Source: an uncultured Erysipelotrichaceae bacterium (lineage in GTDB: Bacteria; Bacillota_I; Bacilli_A; Erysipelotrichales; Erysipelotrichaceae). Taken from it: a DNA stretch of 15,351 bases. A model generated the notes under the pieces. It saw nothing but the letters and a program-made list of their open reading frames with translations, was not told the origin of the DNA and made no database searches. The DNA lies in the NCBI GenBank assembly GCA_902795875.1, contig CADBND010000061.1, positions 1-15,351 of the forward strand, read 5' to 3'. The translations under genes were made by a program, and so were the position numbers. This document shows positions 6,209 through 12,599 of the stretch, piece by piece (position 1 is the first letter of the stretch; each line of letters starts with the position of its first letter).

Positions 6209-6763
6209 TTACATATTGTTTCTGGGATAGATCCTGATCTTTGACAGGAATTCTTCCACATCAAAGCAGCCATATGCCTGCATCGCCTTCAACAGGATCA
6301 TCAGACAGGCATAGGCATCGGACTTTCCGTTATGATGCTTCAGATCGATATCAAGATATTCGGCGACCGTATTGAGCCGGTGGTTATAAAGTTCCGGATA
6401 GACCTTTCGGGAGATCACCACCGTATCGATATACGGGCATTTGATATGATCGAGACCGTACACATCGCACATTGCATTCAGTACCCCGATATCAAACGGC
6501 GCGTTATGAGCGACGATCATGGCTCCTTCCAGCAATGCGCAAAGTTCCTCATAATAAAAAACGAATTCATTCTCATCCTGCACATCTTCCTTGCGGATGC
6601 CATGGATATGCGTATTGGTAAAGTAATTGTATCGATGATGCGGCTTGAAATACCACTCAAAGCTGTCGAGGATCTCCCCATCCTCATATACCGCCACGCC
6701 AAGGGAACAGGCCGAAGCCGAGGAAGCGTTGGCCGTCTCGAAATCCAGAGCAACGATCTTCAT
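6209..6763 (-). CDS. DEDDh 3'-5' exonuclease (DnaQ-like)
   Basis: A 184-aa protein made of one exonuclease domain, like the free-standing epsilon-like proteins of Bacillota. Exo I is ALDFETAN (Asp7, Glu9); Exo II is VAHNAPFD (Asp91); Exo III-epsilon is HHNGKSDAYA (His144, Asp149). These five residues bind two metal ions and cleave DNA or RNA from the 3' end. The segment HIHGIRKEDV (52-61) is also typical of DnaQ-type proteins. Unlike many relatives it has no BRCT or helicase part, so a role in repair, mismatch editing or RNA processing is possible. The ATG shares one base with the upstream gene's stop (TGATG) and lacks a Shine-Dalgarno, so translation is probably coupled. No GC-rich terminator was seen between its stop and the next promoter. 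Confidence 0.9.
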   Translation of the reverse strand: MKIVALDFETANASSASACSLGVAVYEDGEILDSFEWYFKPHHRYNYFTNTHIHGIRKEDVQDENEFVFYYEELCALLEGAMIVAHNAPFDIGVLNAMCDVYGLDHIKCPYIDTVVISRKVYPELYNHRLNTVAEYLDIDLKHHNGKSDAYACLMILLKAMQAYGCFDVEEFLSKIRIYPRNNM

Positions 6764-7200
6764 CAGGGATTCTTGCGCTTCTTGTCCTTGAGGAAGCGGT
6801 TCATATTGCTTTCAAAGATCGAACGGGAGAAGGCTTCGATCTTCTCGCTTGTACCGTCAGCAAGCTCAATATACAGATAATCGTGGCTGGCTCCCCTGCT
6901 GTAATGCCAGGAACTGATCTCATCGTAATAGATCAGGACACAGCTGCTCTTATCTGCCTTGTTGTAAAGAACGAGATATTCGTTGTAGAACTCCATCAGA
7001 AGGACTCTGGGCATATAGACCAGGCAGGCGATCGAAACGCACATCAGAATGATGCCGTAAGTCCGGGGCACATCCATCGTAAAAGAAAATAAAGCGATCA
7101 GGATCAGGATCACGAAGATGTAATTGGGCTTCGCATCGATCTGGGCGATCACCGTACTGTCTTCAGGCAGATTGTATGTCTTCAGCTGTTTGGATTTCAT
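6763..7200 (-). CDS. Hypothetical two-helix membrane protein with C-terminal beta-rich domain
   Basis: A 145-aa protein of no family I can name firmly. Two hydrophobic helices (about 27-41 and 48-68) form a hairpin, followed by a soluble domain rich in beta strands: MEFYNEYLVLYNK, SCVLIYYDEISSWHYSRG, HDYLYIELADGTSEKIEAF, then a helix (SIFESNMNRFLKDKKRK). This layout resembles small bacterial PH-like/YcxB-type membrane proteins, where the D-E-I-S/x-W segment is common; this is an inference from pattern only. The gene overlaps the exonuclease gene by one base and the two form a short operon, which is the only hint of function. No Shine-Dalgarno precedes the ATG; an extended -10 box lies 6 nt upstream. 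Confidence 0.75.
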   Translation of the reverse strand: MKSKQLKTYNLPEDSTVIAQIDAKPNYIFVILILIALFSFTMDVPRTYGIILMCVSIACLVYMPRVLLMEFYNEYLVLYNKADKSSCVLIYYDEISSWHYSRGASHDYLYIELADGTSEKIEAFSRSIFESNMNRFLKDKKRKNP

Positions 7201-7206
7201 GATTTC

Positions 7207-7215
7207 AGTATAACA
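7207..7215 (-). promoter_or_regulatory. Extended -10 promoter of the membrane protein/exonuclease operon, predicted leaderless
   Basis: On the minus strand TGTTATACT is followed by GAAATC and the ATG. TATACT matches TATAAT in five of six bases and has the TGn extension. The box is partly formed by the left arm of the palindrome at 7210-7227. No strong -35 box is present. Confidence 0.58.
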
Positions 7216-7227
7216 TGTATATGTTAT
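7210..7227. promoter_or_regulatory. Palindrome shared by two divergent promoters
   Basis: ATAACATGTATATGTTAT is an inverted repeat with 7-bp arms and a 4-nt centre (GTAT), at the middle of the 38-bp gap between two divergent genes. Each arm supplies the TGTTAT of an extended -10 box, one per strand. It may be an operator, or may simply be two face-to-face promoters. Confidence 0.55.
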
Positions 7228-7230
7228 TAT
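7222..7230 (+). promoter_or_regulatory. Extended -10 promoter of tgt-queA-queH, predicted nearly leaderless
   Basis: TGTTATTAT ends 8 nt before the tgt ATG. TATTAT matches TATAAT in five of six bases and has the TGn extension. A GAGG lies only one base before the ATG, too close to act as a Shine-Dalgarno. The upstream part is the right arm of the palindrome. Confidence 0.6.
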
Positions 7231-7238
7231 ATTGAGGT

Positions 7239-8372
7239 ATGAAAAATAAGGGATTCAAATACGAACTGGTCCATAAGGACGCACATTCAAACGCCCGTCT
7301 GGGACGTCTGAACGTCTTCGGAAAGATCGTTGACACACCGGTCTTCATGCCGGTAGGAACGCAAGCGACCGTCAAGTTTCTCTCATCCGACGACATCAGA
7401 AATATCCATGCTTCCATCATTCTGGGCAACACCTATCATCTCTGGCTCAGACCCGGAGAAGAGACCCTCAGAAAAGCCGGAGGCATCCACTCTTTCATGA
7501 ATTACGACGGACCTGTATTGACCGATTCAGGCGGTTTTCAGGTCTTCTCACTGGCTGACTCGCGCAAGATAAAAGAAGAAGGTGTATCTTTCAAGTCCCA
7601 TCTCGACGGTTCAAAACTGTTCATGTCTCCCGAAGATTCGATACGCATACAGGAAGCGATCGGATCGGATATCGCCATCTCTTTCGATGAGTGTATCCCT
7701 TATCCCAGCACCTATGAGTACGCGAAAGATTCTGTCGACCGTACACTCCGCTGGGCAAAAAGAGGACAAGACGCCCATACCCGCGAAGATCAGGCACTGT
7801 TTGGTGTGGTACAGGGATCGGAATATCCCGATCTGCGCCGTTATTGTGCCGAAAAGCTCGTAGAGATGGATTTTGACGGCTATTCGATCGGCGGAACATC
7901 CGTCGGCGAAGACAAGAAGACCCATTACAGTATGCTGGACTATACGCTTCCCTATCTGCCCGAAGATAAACCGCGTTATGAGATGGGGATCGGCGCAGTC
8001 AACGACATCCTTGAAGCAGTTGAAAGAGGCGTAGACATGTTCGACTGTGTCCTGCCGACCCGTATCGCAAGGCATGGTACCCTGATGACCTCACAGGGAC
8101 GCATCAACATAAAAAAGAATATATATAAGGAAGATTTCACACCGCTGGATCCGGAATGCGACTGCGAATGCTGCCGCAATTATACAAAAGCCTATCTCAA
8201 CCACCTCTTCCGCAACGACGAAGGGCTGGGAAACCGTTTGATGTCCATACACAATCTGCGCTTTCTCATCCGGTTGATGGAAGGCATCCGGAAAGCCATA
8301 GCGGAAGACCGCTTCCTCGAATACAAGGAATATATCCTGCACAAATACGGATTTGACGAAAGAGGATTCTGA
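7239..8372 (+). CDS. tgt: tRNA-guanine transglycosylase
   Basis: This 377-aa enzyme swaps guanine-34 of GUN-anticodon tRNAs (Tyr, His, Asn, Asp) for the queuosine precursor preQ1, by a covalent base exchange. Asp96 (TDSGGFQ) is the general acid/base, Asp269 (MFDCVLPTR) the nucleophile, and Asp150 (SFDEC) binds the base. The zinc site is Cys307, Cys309, Cys312 (CDCECC) and His338 (SIHNL). Specificity residues are of the bacterial preQ1 type: Cys152 follows FDE, and Val222 is kept in GGTSVGE, where queuine-using eukaryal enzymes have Gly. One oddity is MGIGAVND, where MGVG-[KT]-P-x-D is usual. It is the first gene of the tgt-queA-queH unit; an AGAGG near its 3' end serves queA. Confidence 0.97.
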   Translation: MKNKGFKYELVHKDAHSNARLGRLNVFGKIVDTPVFMPVGTQATVKFLSSDDIRNIHASIILGNTYHLWLRPGEETLRKAGGIHSFMNYDGPVLTDSGGFQVFSLADSRKIKEEGVSFKSHLDGSKLFMSPEDSIRIQEAIGSDIAISFDECIPYPSTYEYAKDSVDRTLRWAKRGQDAHTREDQALFGVVQGSEYPDLRRYCAEKLVEMDFDGYSIGGTSVGEDKKTHYSMLDYTLPYLPEDKPRYEMGIGAVNDILEAVERGVDMFDCVLPTRIARHGTLMTSQGRINIKKNIYKEDFTPLDPECDCECCRNYTKAYLNHLFRNDEGLGNRLMSIHNLRFLIRLMEGIRKAIAEDRFLEYKEYILHKYGFDERGF

Positions 8373-9397
8373 TGGATCTCAACGATTTTGATTTTGAACT
8401 GCCCGAAGAGCTCATCGCCCAGCATCCCACCGATAAAAGGGACGATTCGCGGCTCATGGTCCTGCATAAGAAAACAGGGGTGATCGAACACCGCCATTTT
8501 TACGATATCATCGATTATCTCCATCCCGGAGATGTCCTCGTAAGAAACAACTCCAAAGTCATACCCGCAAGGCTCTATGGGACAAAAAGGGAAACCCTGG
8601 CCAAAGTGGAAGTGCTGATCCTGAAGATCGAAGGAGATCTGTGCGAGTGCCTTTGCGGAAATGCCAAAGCCATCAAAACAGGCACGATCATTGACTTTTC
8701 CGAAAAGCTGTATGGTGAATGTATCGAACGCAGACCGGAAGGTATCCGTATATTCCGGATGCATTACGAAGGCATATTCCTGGAAGTCCTCAATGAGGTC
8801 GGAATGATGCCTACACCTCCCTACATCCACGAAAAACTGAAAGACAATTCCCGTTACAACAACGTATATGCCAAAGTCGACGGTTCCGCCGCCTGTCCTA
8901 CAGCCGGCCTTCATTTCACCAACGAACTGATCGAAAGGATCAAAGACAAAGGCATAGAGATCCTCGATGTGACCCTTCATGTCGGACTGGGCACCTTCAA
9001 ACCGGTCAAGGAAGAAAAGATCGAGGATCATGTCATGCATTCGGAATTCTATACGATGTCCGCCTATACGGCTGAACGCCTCAATCTCGCCAAAAAAGAA
9101 GGACGGCGCATCATTGCGATCGGAACCACATCCACCAGAACACTGGAGACCGTGATCAACCGCTTCGGCGAATTCAGAGAATGCTCCGGCGACACGAACA
9201 TCTTCATCTATCCTCCCTACGAGTTCAAAAGCATCGATGCGCAGATCACCAATTTCCATCTCCCGAAATCGACACTGATCATGATGATCGCGGCGCAGTG
9301 TTCCAGGCAGATGATCCTCGATGCCTACAAGACAGCCGTTAAAGAAAGATACCGTTTCTTCTCCTTCGGCGATTCCATGTTTCTGACCAATGAATAA
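8372..9397 (+). CDS. queA: S-adenosylmethionine:tRNA ribosyltransferase-isomerase
   Basis: This 341-aa enzyme transfers and rearranges the ribosyl part of S-adenosylmethionine onto preQ1 in tRNA to form epoxyqueuosine. It follows the family throughout at the usual length: FDFELPEELIAQHP at the N-terminus, VRNNSKVIPARLYG (57-70), GMMPTPPYI, VYAKVDGSAACPTAGLHFT, DVTLHVGLGTFKPV, IAIGTTSTRTLE, ITNFHLPKSTLIMM and FSFGDSMFL at the end. The start overlaps the tgt stop as TGATG, and AGAGG lies 6 nt before the ATG inside tgt. The last 8 bases overlap queH. Translation of the three genes therefore looks coupled. Confidence 0.97.
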   Translation: MDLNDFDFELPEELIAQHPTDKRDDSRLMVLHKKTGVIEHRHFYDIIDYLHPGDVLVRNNSKVIPARLYGTKRETLAKVEVLILKIEGDLCECLCGNAKAIKTGTIIDFSEKLYGECIERRPEGIRIFRMHYEGIFLEVLNEVGMMPTPPYIHEKLKDNSRYNNVYAKVDGSAACPTAGLHFTNELIERIKDKGIEILDVTLHVGLGTFKPVKEEKIEDHVMHSEFYTMSAYTAERLNLAKKEGRRIIAIGTTSTRTLETVINRFGEFRECSGDTNIFIYPPYEFKSIDAQITNFHLPKSTLIMMIAAQCSRQMILDAYKTAVKERYRFFSFGDSMFLTNE

Positions 9398-9989
9398 CTA
9401 TCAGAAACATCTCAAACAGATCGCTGAACTCAAAGGAAGACCTGAACTGCTGATACACATCTGCTGCGGTGTGTGCTCGGTCTATCCCCTTCAGTATCTG
9501 AGACAGTATTTCAAGATCACGATCTTCTTTTCCAATTCCAATATCTATCCTTATGAAGAATTCGAAAGAAGGCTCGATGCGCTCAGACAGTATCTTTCCA
9601 TACTGAACGACGATTCGATCCGACTCATCGTGGATCGCTACGACAACGCAAACTACATGAAAGATCTTGAAGCGCTCAAGGACGAACCGGAAGGCGGAAG
9701 AAGATGCAGGGTCTGTTATGAACTGCGTATGGAAGAGACTTTCCGCTATGCATCGAAACATCACTACGAATACTGCACCACCGTCATGTCGATCTCCAAC
9801 CGCAAGAACGCCGACTGGATCAATCAGATCGGTGAGAAACTGCAGCAGAAATATCCGGATGTCACCTATCTCTACGCCGATTTCAAAAAAGGAGACGGCA
9901 TCACAAAAAACGAAGCTCTGAACAAACCGCTCGGTCTGTACCATCAGAACTATTGCGGCTGCATCTACTCGATACGCGAAGATCTCTGA
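9390..9989 (+). CDS. queH: Epoxyqueuosine reductase QueH (former DUF208)
   Basis: This 199-aa protein carries out the last step, reducing epoxyqueuosine to queuosine in tRNA. It is the non-homologous alternative to the cobalamin enzyme QueG. Family motifs are LIHICCGVCSVYPLQYL (Cys25, Cys26, Cys29), FFSNSNIYPYEEFERRL, EPEGGRRCRVCYELRMEET (Cys106, Cys109), CTTVMSISNRKN and GLYHQNYCGCIYS (Cys189, Cys191). The conserved cysteines bind an iron-sulfur cluster and a nearby metal; exact assignment is from family knowledge, not from this sequence. The ATG lies inside the end of queA with no obvious Shine-Dalgarno, suggesting coupling. A terminator built over its stop codon ends the unit. Having tgt, queA and queH side by side, without preQ1 synthesis genes in view, leaves open whether preQ1 is made or imported. 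Confidence 0.96.
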   Translation: MNNYQKHLKQIAELKGRPELLIHICCGVCSVYPLQYLRQYFKITIFFSNSNIYPYEEFERRLDALRQYLSILNDDSIRLIVDRYDNANYMKDLEALKDEPEGGRRCRVCYELRMEETFRYASKHHYEYCTTVMSISNRKNADWINQIGEKLQQKYPDVTYLYADFKKGDGITKNEALNKPLGLYHQNYCGCIYSIREDL

Positions 9990-10008
9990 AAAGAGGTCTT
10001 TTCTTTTT
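9979..10008 (+). terminator. Rho-independent terminator of tgt-queA-queH, overlapping the queH stop codon
   Basis: AAGATCTCT (9979-9987), tetraloop GAAA, AGAGGTCTT (9992-10000) make a 9-bp stem with one G-T wobble, closed by a GNRA-type loop and followed by TTTTCTTTTT. The TGA stop of queH (9987-9989) lies at the stem/loop junction. Confidence 0.85.
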
Positions 10009-10010
10009 CA

Positions 10011-10019
10011 TGTTAGAAT
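10011..10019 (+). promoter_or_regulatory. Extended -10 promoter of the EIIC-like gene, predicted nearly leaderless
   Basis: TGTTAGAAT ends 8 nt before the ATG at 10028, the same geometry as at tgt. There is no Shine-Dalgarno in the 8-nt gap (AACCTTGT). The -35 region is occupied by the queH terminator, so no -35 box is evident. Confidence 0.58.
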
Positions 10020-10027
10020 AACCTTGT

Positions 10028-11110
10028 ATGAATAAAGTCCTGATAAACATAAAGACGATCATTCAGAAAGCCCTGTCTTCCATGATCGACTGCATCGTTC
10101 CTACATTGCCGATCATGATCGGCGTAGGCATGCTGAAAGTCGCACTCATCATTGCCGGTCCATCCGTATTGAATATCCTTTCCGAAACATCGGACACTTT
10201 TATTGTGCTGTCCTTTGTGGCCGATGCCGGTTATTACTTCATGCCGATCTATACAGCCTTCTCGGCAGCCGGTGTCTTCAAGACCGACCGTTTCCTCTCC
10301 GCTCTTGCCGGAGCAATGCTGCTGTCACCGGAATTCGTAAGACTGGTACAGGAAGGGAAAAAACTATCCATCTTCTCTCTTCCGATCGCCTCCACGAACT
10401 ATGGCAATCAGGTCATCTCCTCGATCATCATGATCTGGATCATGTCTTATGTTCAAAAATTCCTTCATAAGATCCTGAAAGAAAACATCCGGCCTGTCCT
10501 GTTCCCGATGCTTGTCATCGTCATTATGGTACCGATCGCCTTCTGCCTCATCGGACCTCTCGGTGTCTTCCTGGGAGACCAGCTGGTCAAACTGATCCTG
10601 AAACTGAAAGATCTCGGACCTCTGGGCAACGCCATCATGTGTGCGATCATCCCTTTCATAACGATCGGCGGACTGGGCGGAGCCAACCTCAGTGCGATGC
10701 TTTTACTCGCTTCATCCGGTGTCGACCCGATCCTGTTCTTTTCCAATGTTCTCTACAACAATATCCTCGGAGCTGTAACACTCGCTCTGTACCTGAAGGA
10801 TAAAGACCCGCAGACGCTCGCTTCAGCCATTACTGCTGCCATCGGCGGAACCAGCGAACCCGCCCTGTTCGGGATCGTCATGAAAGACTCCAAAGCCCTC
10901 GCATCCTTATGCATCGGTGGCTTTCTGGCAGGCTTATATTCCGGCATCATGAAAGTCAAGTCCTTTGCGATGGCATCCTTCGGAACCTTCGGTATCATCA
11001 CAACGATCGGACCGGGATCTTCGATCCTGCATGCGGCGATCGCGATGATCATCGGCTGCATTGCCGGCTTCCTGATGACCTATTTCACACATCCAGATGT
11101 CAAACGATAA
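10028..11110 (+). CDS. EIIC-only PTS-type sugar permease (glucose/beta-glucoside family fold)
   Basis: A 360-aa membrane protein that looks like the EIIC domain of the glucose/sucrose/beta-glucoside superfamily. The N-terminus (IVPTLPIMIGVGMLKVAL) fits the first EIIC helix. FVADAGYYFMPIYTAFSAAGVF, then LSALAGAMLLSPEF, match the A-x-x-x-F...P...A..G region. The sugar-binding motif G-I-T-E-P appears as GTSEPALFGI with Glu277 conserved. EIIB and EIIA domains, which pass on the phosphate, are not fused and not encoded nearby, so it must use partners from elsewhere or act without phosphorylation. The substrate is unknown. Its last 14 bases overlap the cyclo-ligase gene, so the two are co-expressed. 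It has its own extended -10 promoter after the queH terminator. Confidence 0.82.
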   Translation: MNKVLINIKTIIQKALSSMIDCIVPTLPIMIGVGMLKVALIIAGPSVLNILSETSDTFIVLSFVADAGYYFMPIYTAFSAAGVFKTDRFLSALAGAMLLSPEFVRLVQEGKKLSIFSLPIASTNYGNQVISSIIMIWIMSYVQKFLHKILKENIRPVLFPMLVIVIMVPIAFCLIGPLGVFLGDQLVKLILKLKDLGPLGNAIMCAIIPFITIGGLGGANLSAMLLLASSGVDPILFFSNVLYNNILGAVTLALYLKDKDPQTLASAITAAIGGTSEPALFGIVMKDSKALASLCIGGFLAGLYSGIMKVKSFAMASFGTFGIITTIGPGSSILHAAIAMIIGCIAGFLMTYFTHPDVKR

Positions 11111-11624
11111 GAAAACGCTTCGAAAACTCTGCCTGTCTAGACGTGACAGCCTCACGCCTGAACAAAGAAAAGACTTTTCTGAGAAGATCATCGAGAAACT
11201 CCTTCCCTATCTGAAAGACAAAGTCATCTTTTCCTATTATCCCATTGGCTCAGAAGTAGACCTGTCTTCTCTTGAAAAGCGTTTTCCTATTGCCTATCCC
11301 GTGATTTTTCCTAACAGGAAAATGGAAGCCTATCTCCCCAAAGGACCTCTTATCCCAAACAGATACGGCATCCCGGAGCCTGATCCGAACACATCGATCA
11401 AGATCGAAAAAGAAGACATCGGCGTGATCCTTGTCCCCTGCGTTGGATTCAGCAAAAGAAAAGACCGCCTTGGATATGGCGGCGGTTATTATGACAGATA
11501 TCTGAAAGAGACCAAAGCATTAAAGATCGGCATCGCCTTCGAAGTTCAGAAACTGGACTTTCTGCCCATCGAAGAGAACGATATTCCTCTCGACTTATTT
11601 ATCACAGAAAAGGATGTCTACTAG
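11097..11624 (+). CDS. 5-formyltetrahydrofolate cyclo-ligase
   Basis: This 175-aa protein uses ATP to turn 5-formyltetrahydrofolate into 5,10-methenyltetrahydrofolate, returning a storage or inhibitory folate to the one-carbon pool. Landmarks are KKTLRKLCLSRRDSLTPEQR at the N-terminus, IFSYYPIGSEVDLSSL, GIPEPDP and the ATP-binding VPCVGFSKRKDRLGYGGGYYDRYL (the L-G-x-G-G-G-Y-Y-D-R core is diagnostic). Length is slightly short of the usual 180-200. The ATG lies within the end of the EIIC-like gene and lacks a Shine-Dalgarno, so it probably depends on ribosomes from that gene. The stop codon sits in the loop and stem of a bidirectional terminator. The gene is called ygfA, fau or mthfS in different organisms, so no symbol is assigned. 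Confidence 0.95.
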   Translation: MSNDKKTLRKLCLSRRDSLTPEQRKDFSEKIIEKLLPYLKDKVIFSYYPIGSEVDLSSLEKRFPIAYPVIFPNRKMEAYLPKGPLIPNRYGIPEPDPNTSIKIEKEDIGVILVPCVGFSKRKDRLGYGGGYYDRYLKETKALKIGIAFEVQKLDFLPIEENDIPLDLFITEKDVY

Positions 11625-11632
11625 ACATCCTT
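11610..11632. terminator. Bidirectional terminator between convergent genes, holding both stop codons
   Basis: AAGGATGTCT (11610-11619), loop ACT, AGACATCCTT (11623-11632) form a perfect 10-bp stem. On plus it is followed by ATTTCATATT; on minus by TTCTGTG after the AAAA/TTTT flank. The TAG of the cyclo-ligase (11622-11624) and the TAA of the convergent gene (11631-11633) both lie in or at the edge of the hairpin. Confidence 0.83.
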
Positions 11633-12506
11633 ATTTCATATTGATCTTCTGCCAAAGTTCATCGGAAAGCTTTTCATTCAAAGGTCTGTCAAGCAGTTCC
11701 GGCTGTTCCAGGAACAGCTGCAGCATCTTGATCGACTTTGAGAAGTAATAGCCGTCCGCAATACGCTCATCGATCGTAAAACCAAGCTTCACGCCCTCTT
11801 TGAAGACAGTCTTGTTGTTCTCAAAGAAAGGCATTATATCGGATTTTCCGATCACCAGGAACATGGAAGTCGTCCCCCAGTTGGTCAGATGATGGTATCC
11901 GTCAGGCAGACCGATGGAACCCAGGTTCGCCAGGACGATCGAAGAATGATACGGATCGGTCTCGACAAGTGCCGGCGGTATCAGATTGTGTTTTTCAAGC
12001 CAACACACGAAACGAAGTACCGGACGGGAGATGAACTTAGGTAATATGTTGAACTTGTCCATGAAACCCGTGGATTCATCGACATAACTCTTGTCTTTCA
12101 GCTTCAGAAGCTGTCTTCTGAGCTCGTTGTGGACATCATCGATGTTCCACTCCGGTTTGGAATGAATGAAAGCGAGCACTTCCCCGCCGTCATCCTTGAA
12201 TTCCTGTTTGACTGTAAAAGCAGCGGATACTTCATTCCGGCTGTACATCTTTCTGTCCTTAATGAAGATCGAAAGTTTCGAACGCAGCGTAATGATCTTC
12301 AAAGCAGCCGTCACGATACACTGGAACATGTTGTATTTGTAGTCCGGACCATCCGCATTCTTCTTTTTGATATACTCATTGAGATTGGTCAAATCGATCT
12401 GAAAAGTGAAGAAAGCCTGATTATCACAGCGGTCAGGAAACATGAACGGCATGATAAAATGCATCGAATCACATTTCTTCAGATATTTTGCATCAAATCT
12501 ATCCAT
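11631..12506 (-). CDS. E2/CAT-fold acyltransferase-like protein lacking the catalytic His
   Basis: A 291-aa free-standing protein with the fold of the catalytic domain of 2-oxo acid dehydrogenase E2 and chloramphenicol acetyltransferase; there is no lipoyl or E1/E3-binding domain. Family features are DLTNLNEYIKKK, KYNMFQCIVTAALK (58-71), AAFTVKQEF, SSIVLANLGSIGLPDGYHHL (188-207), WGTTSMFLVIG (210-220) and the C-terminal block KLGFTIDERIADGYYFSKSI. In active enzymes this block reads D-H-R-x-x-D-G (or H-H-x-x-x-D-G) with His as the base; here it is D246-E247-R248-I-A-D251-G252, so Glu replaces His. The substrate is unknown and classical acyl transfer is doubtful. A weak AAAGGGGA ribosome binding site and a good promoter precede it. 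Confidence 0.82.
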   Translation of the reverse strand: MDRFDAKYLKKCDSMHFIMPFMFPDRCDNQAFFTFQIDLTNLNEYIKKKNADGPDYKYNMFQCIVTAALKIITLRSKLSIFIKDRKMYSRNEVSAAFTVKQEFKDDGGEVLAFIHSKPEWNIDDVHNELRRQLLKLKDKSYVDESTGFMDKFNILPKFISRPVLRFVCWLEKHNLIPPALVETDPYHSSIVLANLGSIGLPDGYHHLTNWGTTSMFLVIGKSDIMPFFENNKTVFKEGVKLGFTIDERIADGYYFSKSIKMLQLFLEQPELLDRPLNEKLSDELWQKINMK

Positions 12507-12531
12507 ATAAAATCCCCTTTAAAACTCTTTC

Positions 12532-12561
12532 ATTCTACCCTTTTCATCGTCTTATTTTCAA
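12532..12561 (-). promoter_or_regulatory. Promoter of the E2/CAT-fold gene
   Basis: On the minus strand TTGAAA (complement of 12556-12561), an 18-nt spacer and TAGAAT (complement of 12532-12537), each matching consensus in five of six bases. The predicted leader of about 20 nt contains AAAGGGGA before the ATG, so this is a conventional mRNA with a leader. Confidence 0.7.
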
Positions 12562-12571
12562 CCTTCCATTT

Positions 12572-12599
12572 AAAAAACAGGATCATTTCTGATCCTGTT
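12572..12599 (-). terminator. Rho-independent terminator of the Mbeg1-like gene, stop codon in the stem
   Basis: AACAGGATCA (12576-12585), loop TTTC, TGATCCTGTT (12590-12599) form a perfect 10-bp stem. On the minus strand it is followed by a T-run (complement of 12572-12577). The TGA stop codon of the gene (12583-12585) is part of the stem. Confidence 0.87.

Noticed and set aside
8192..9259. A 355-codon open frame on the minus strand, antisense to queA and the end of tgt.
   Set aside because: It lies wholly over two well-recognised plus-strand genes, its translation shows no family pattern, and it lacks a ribosome binding site. It is a by-product of codon use in the real genes.
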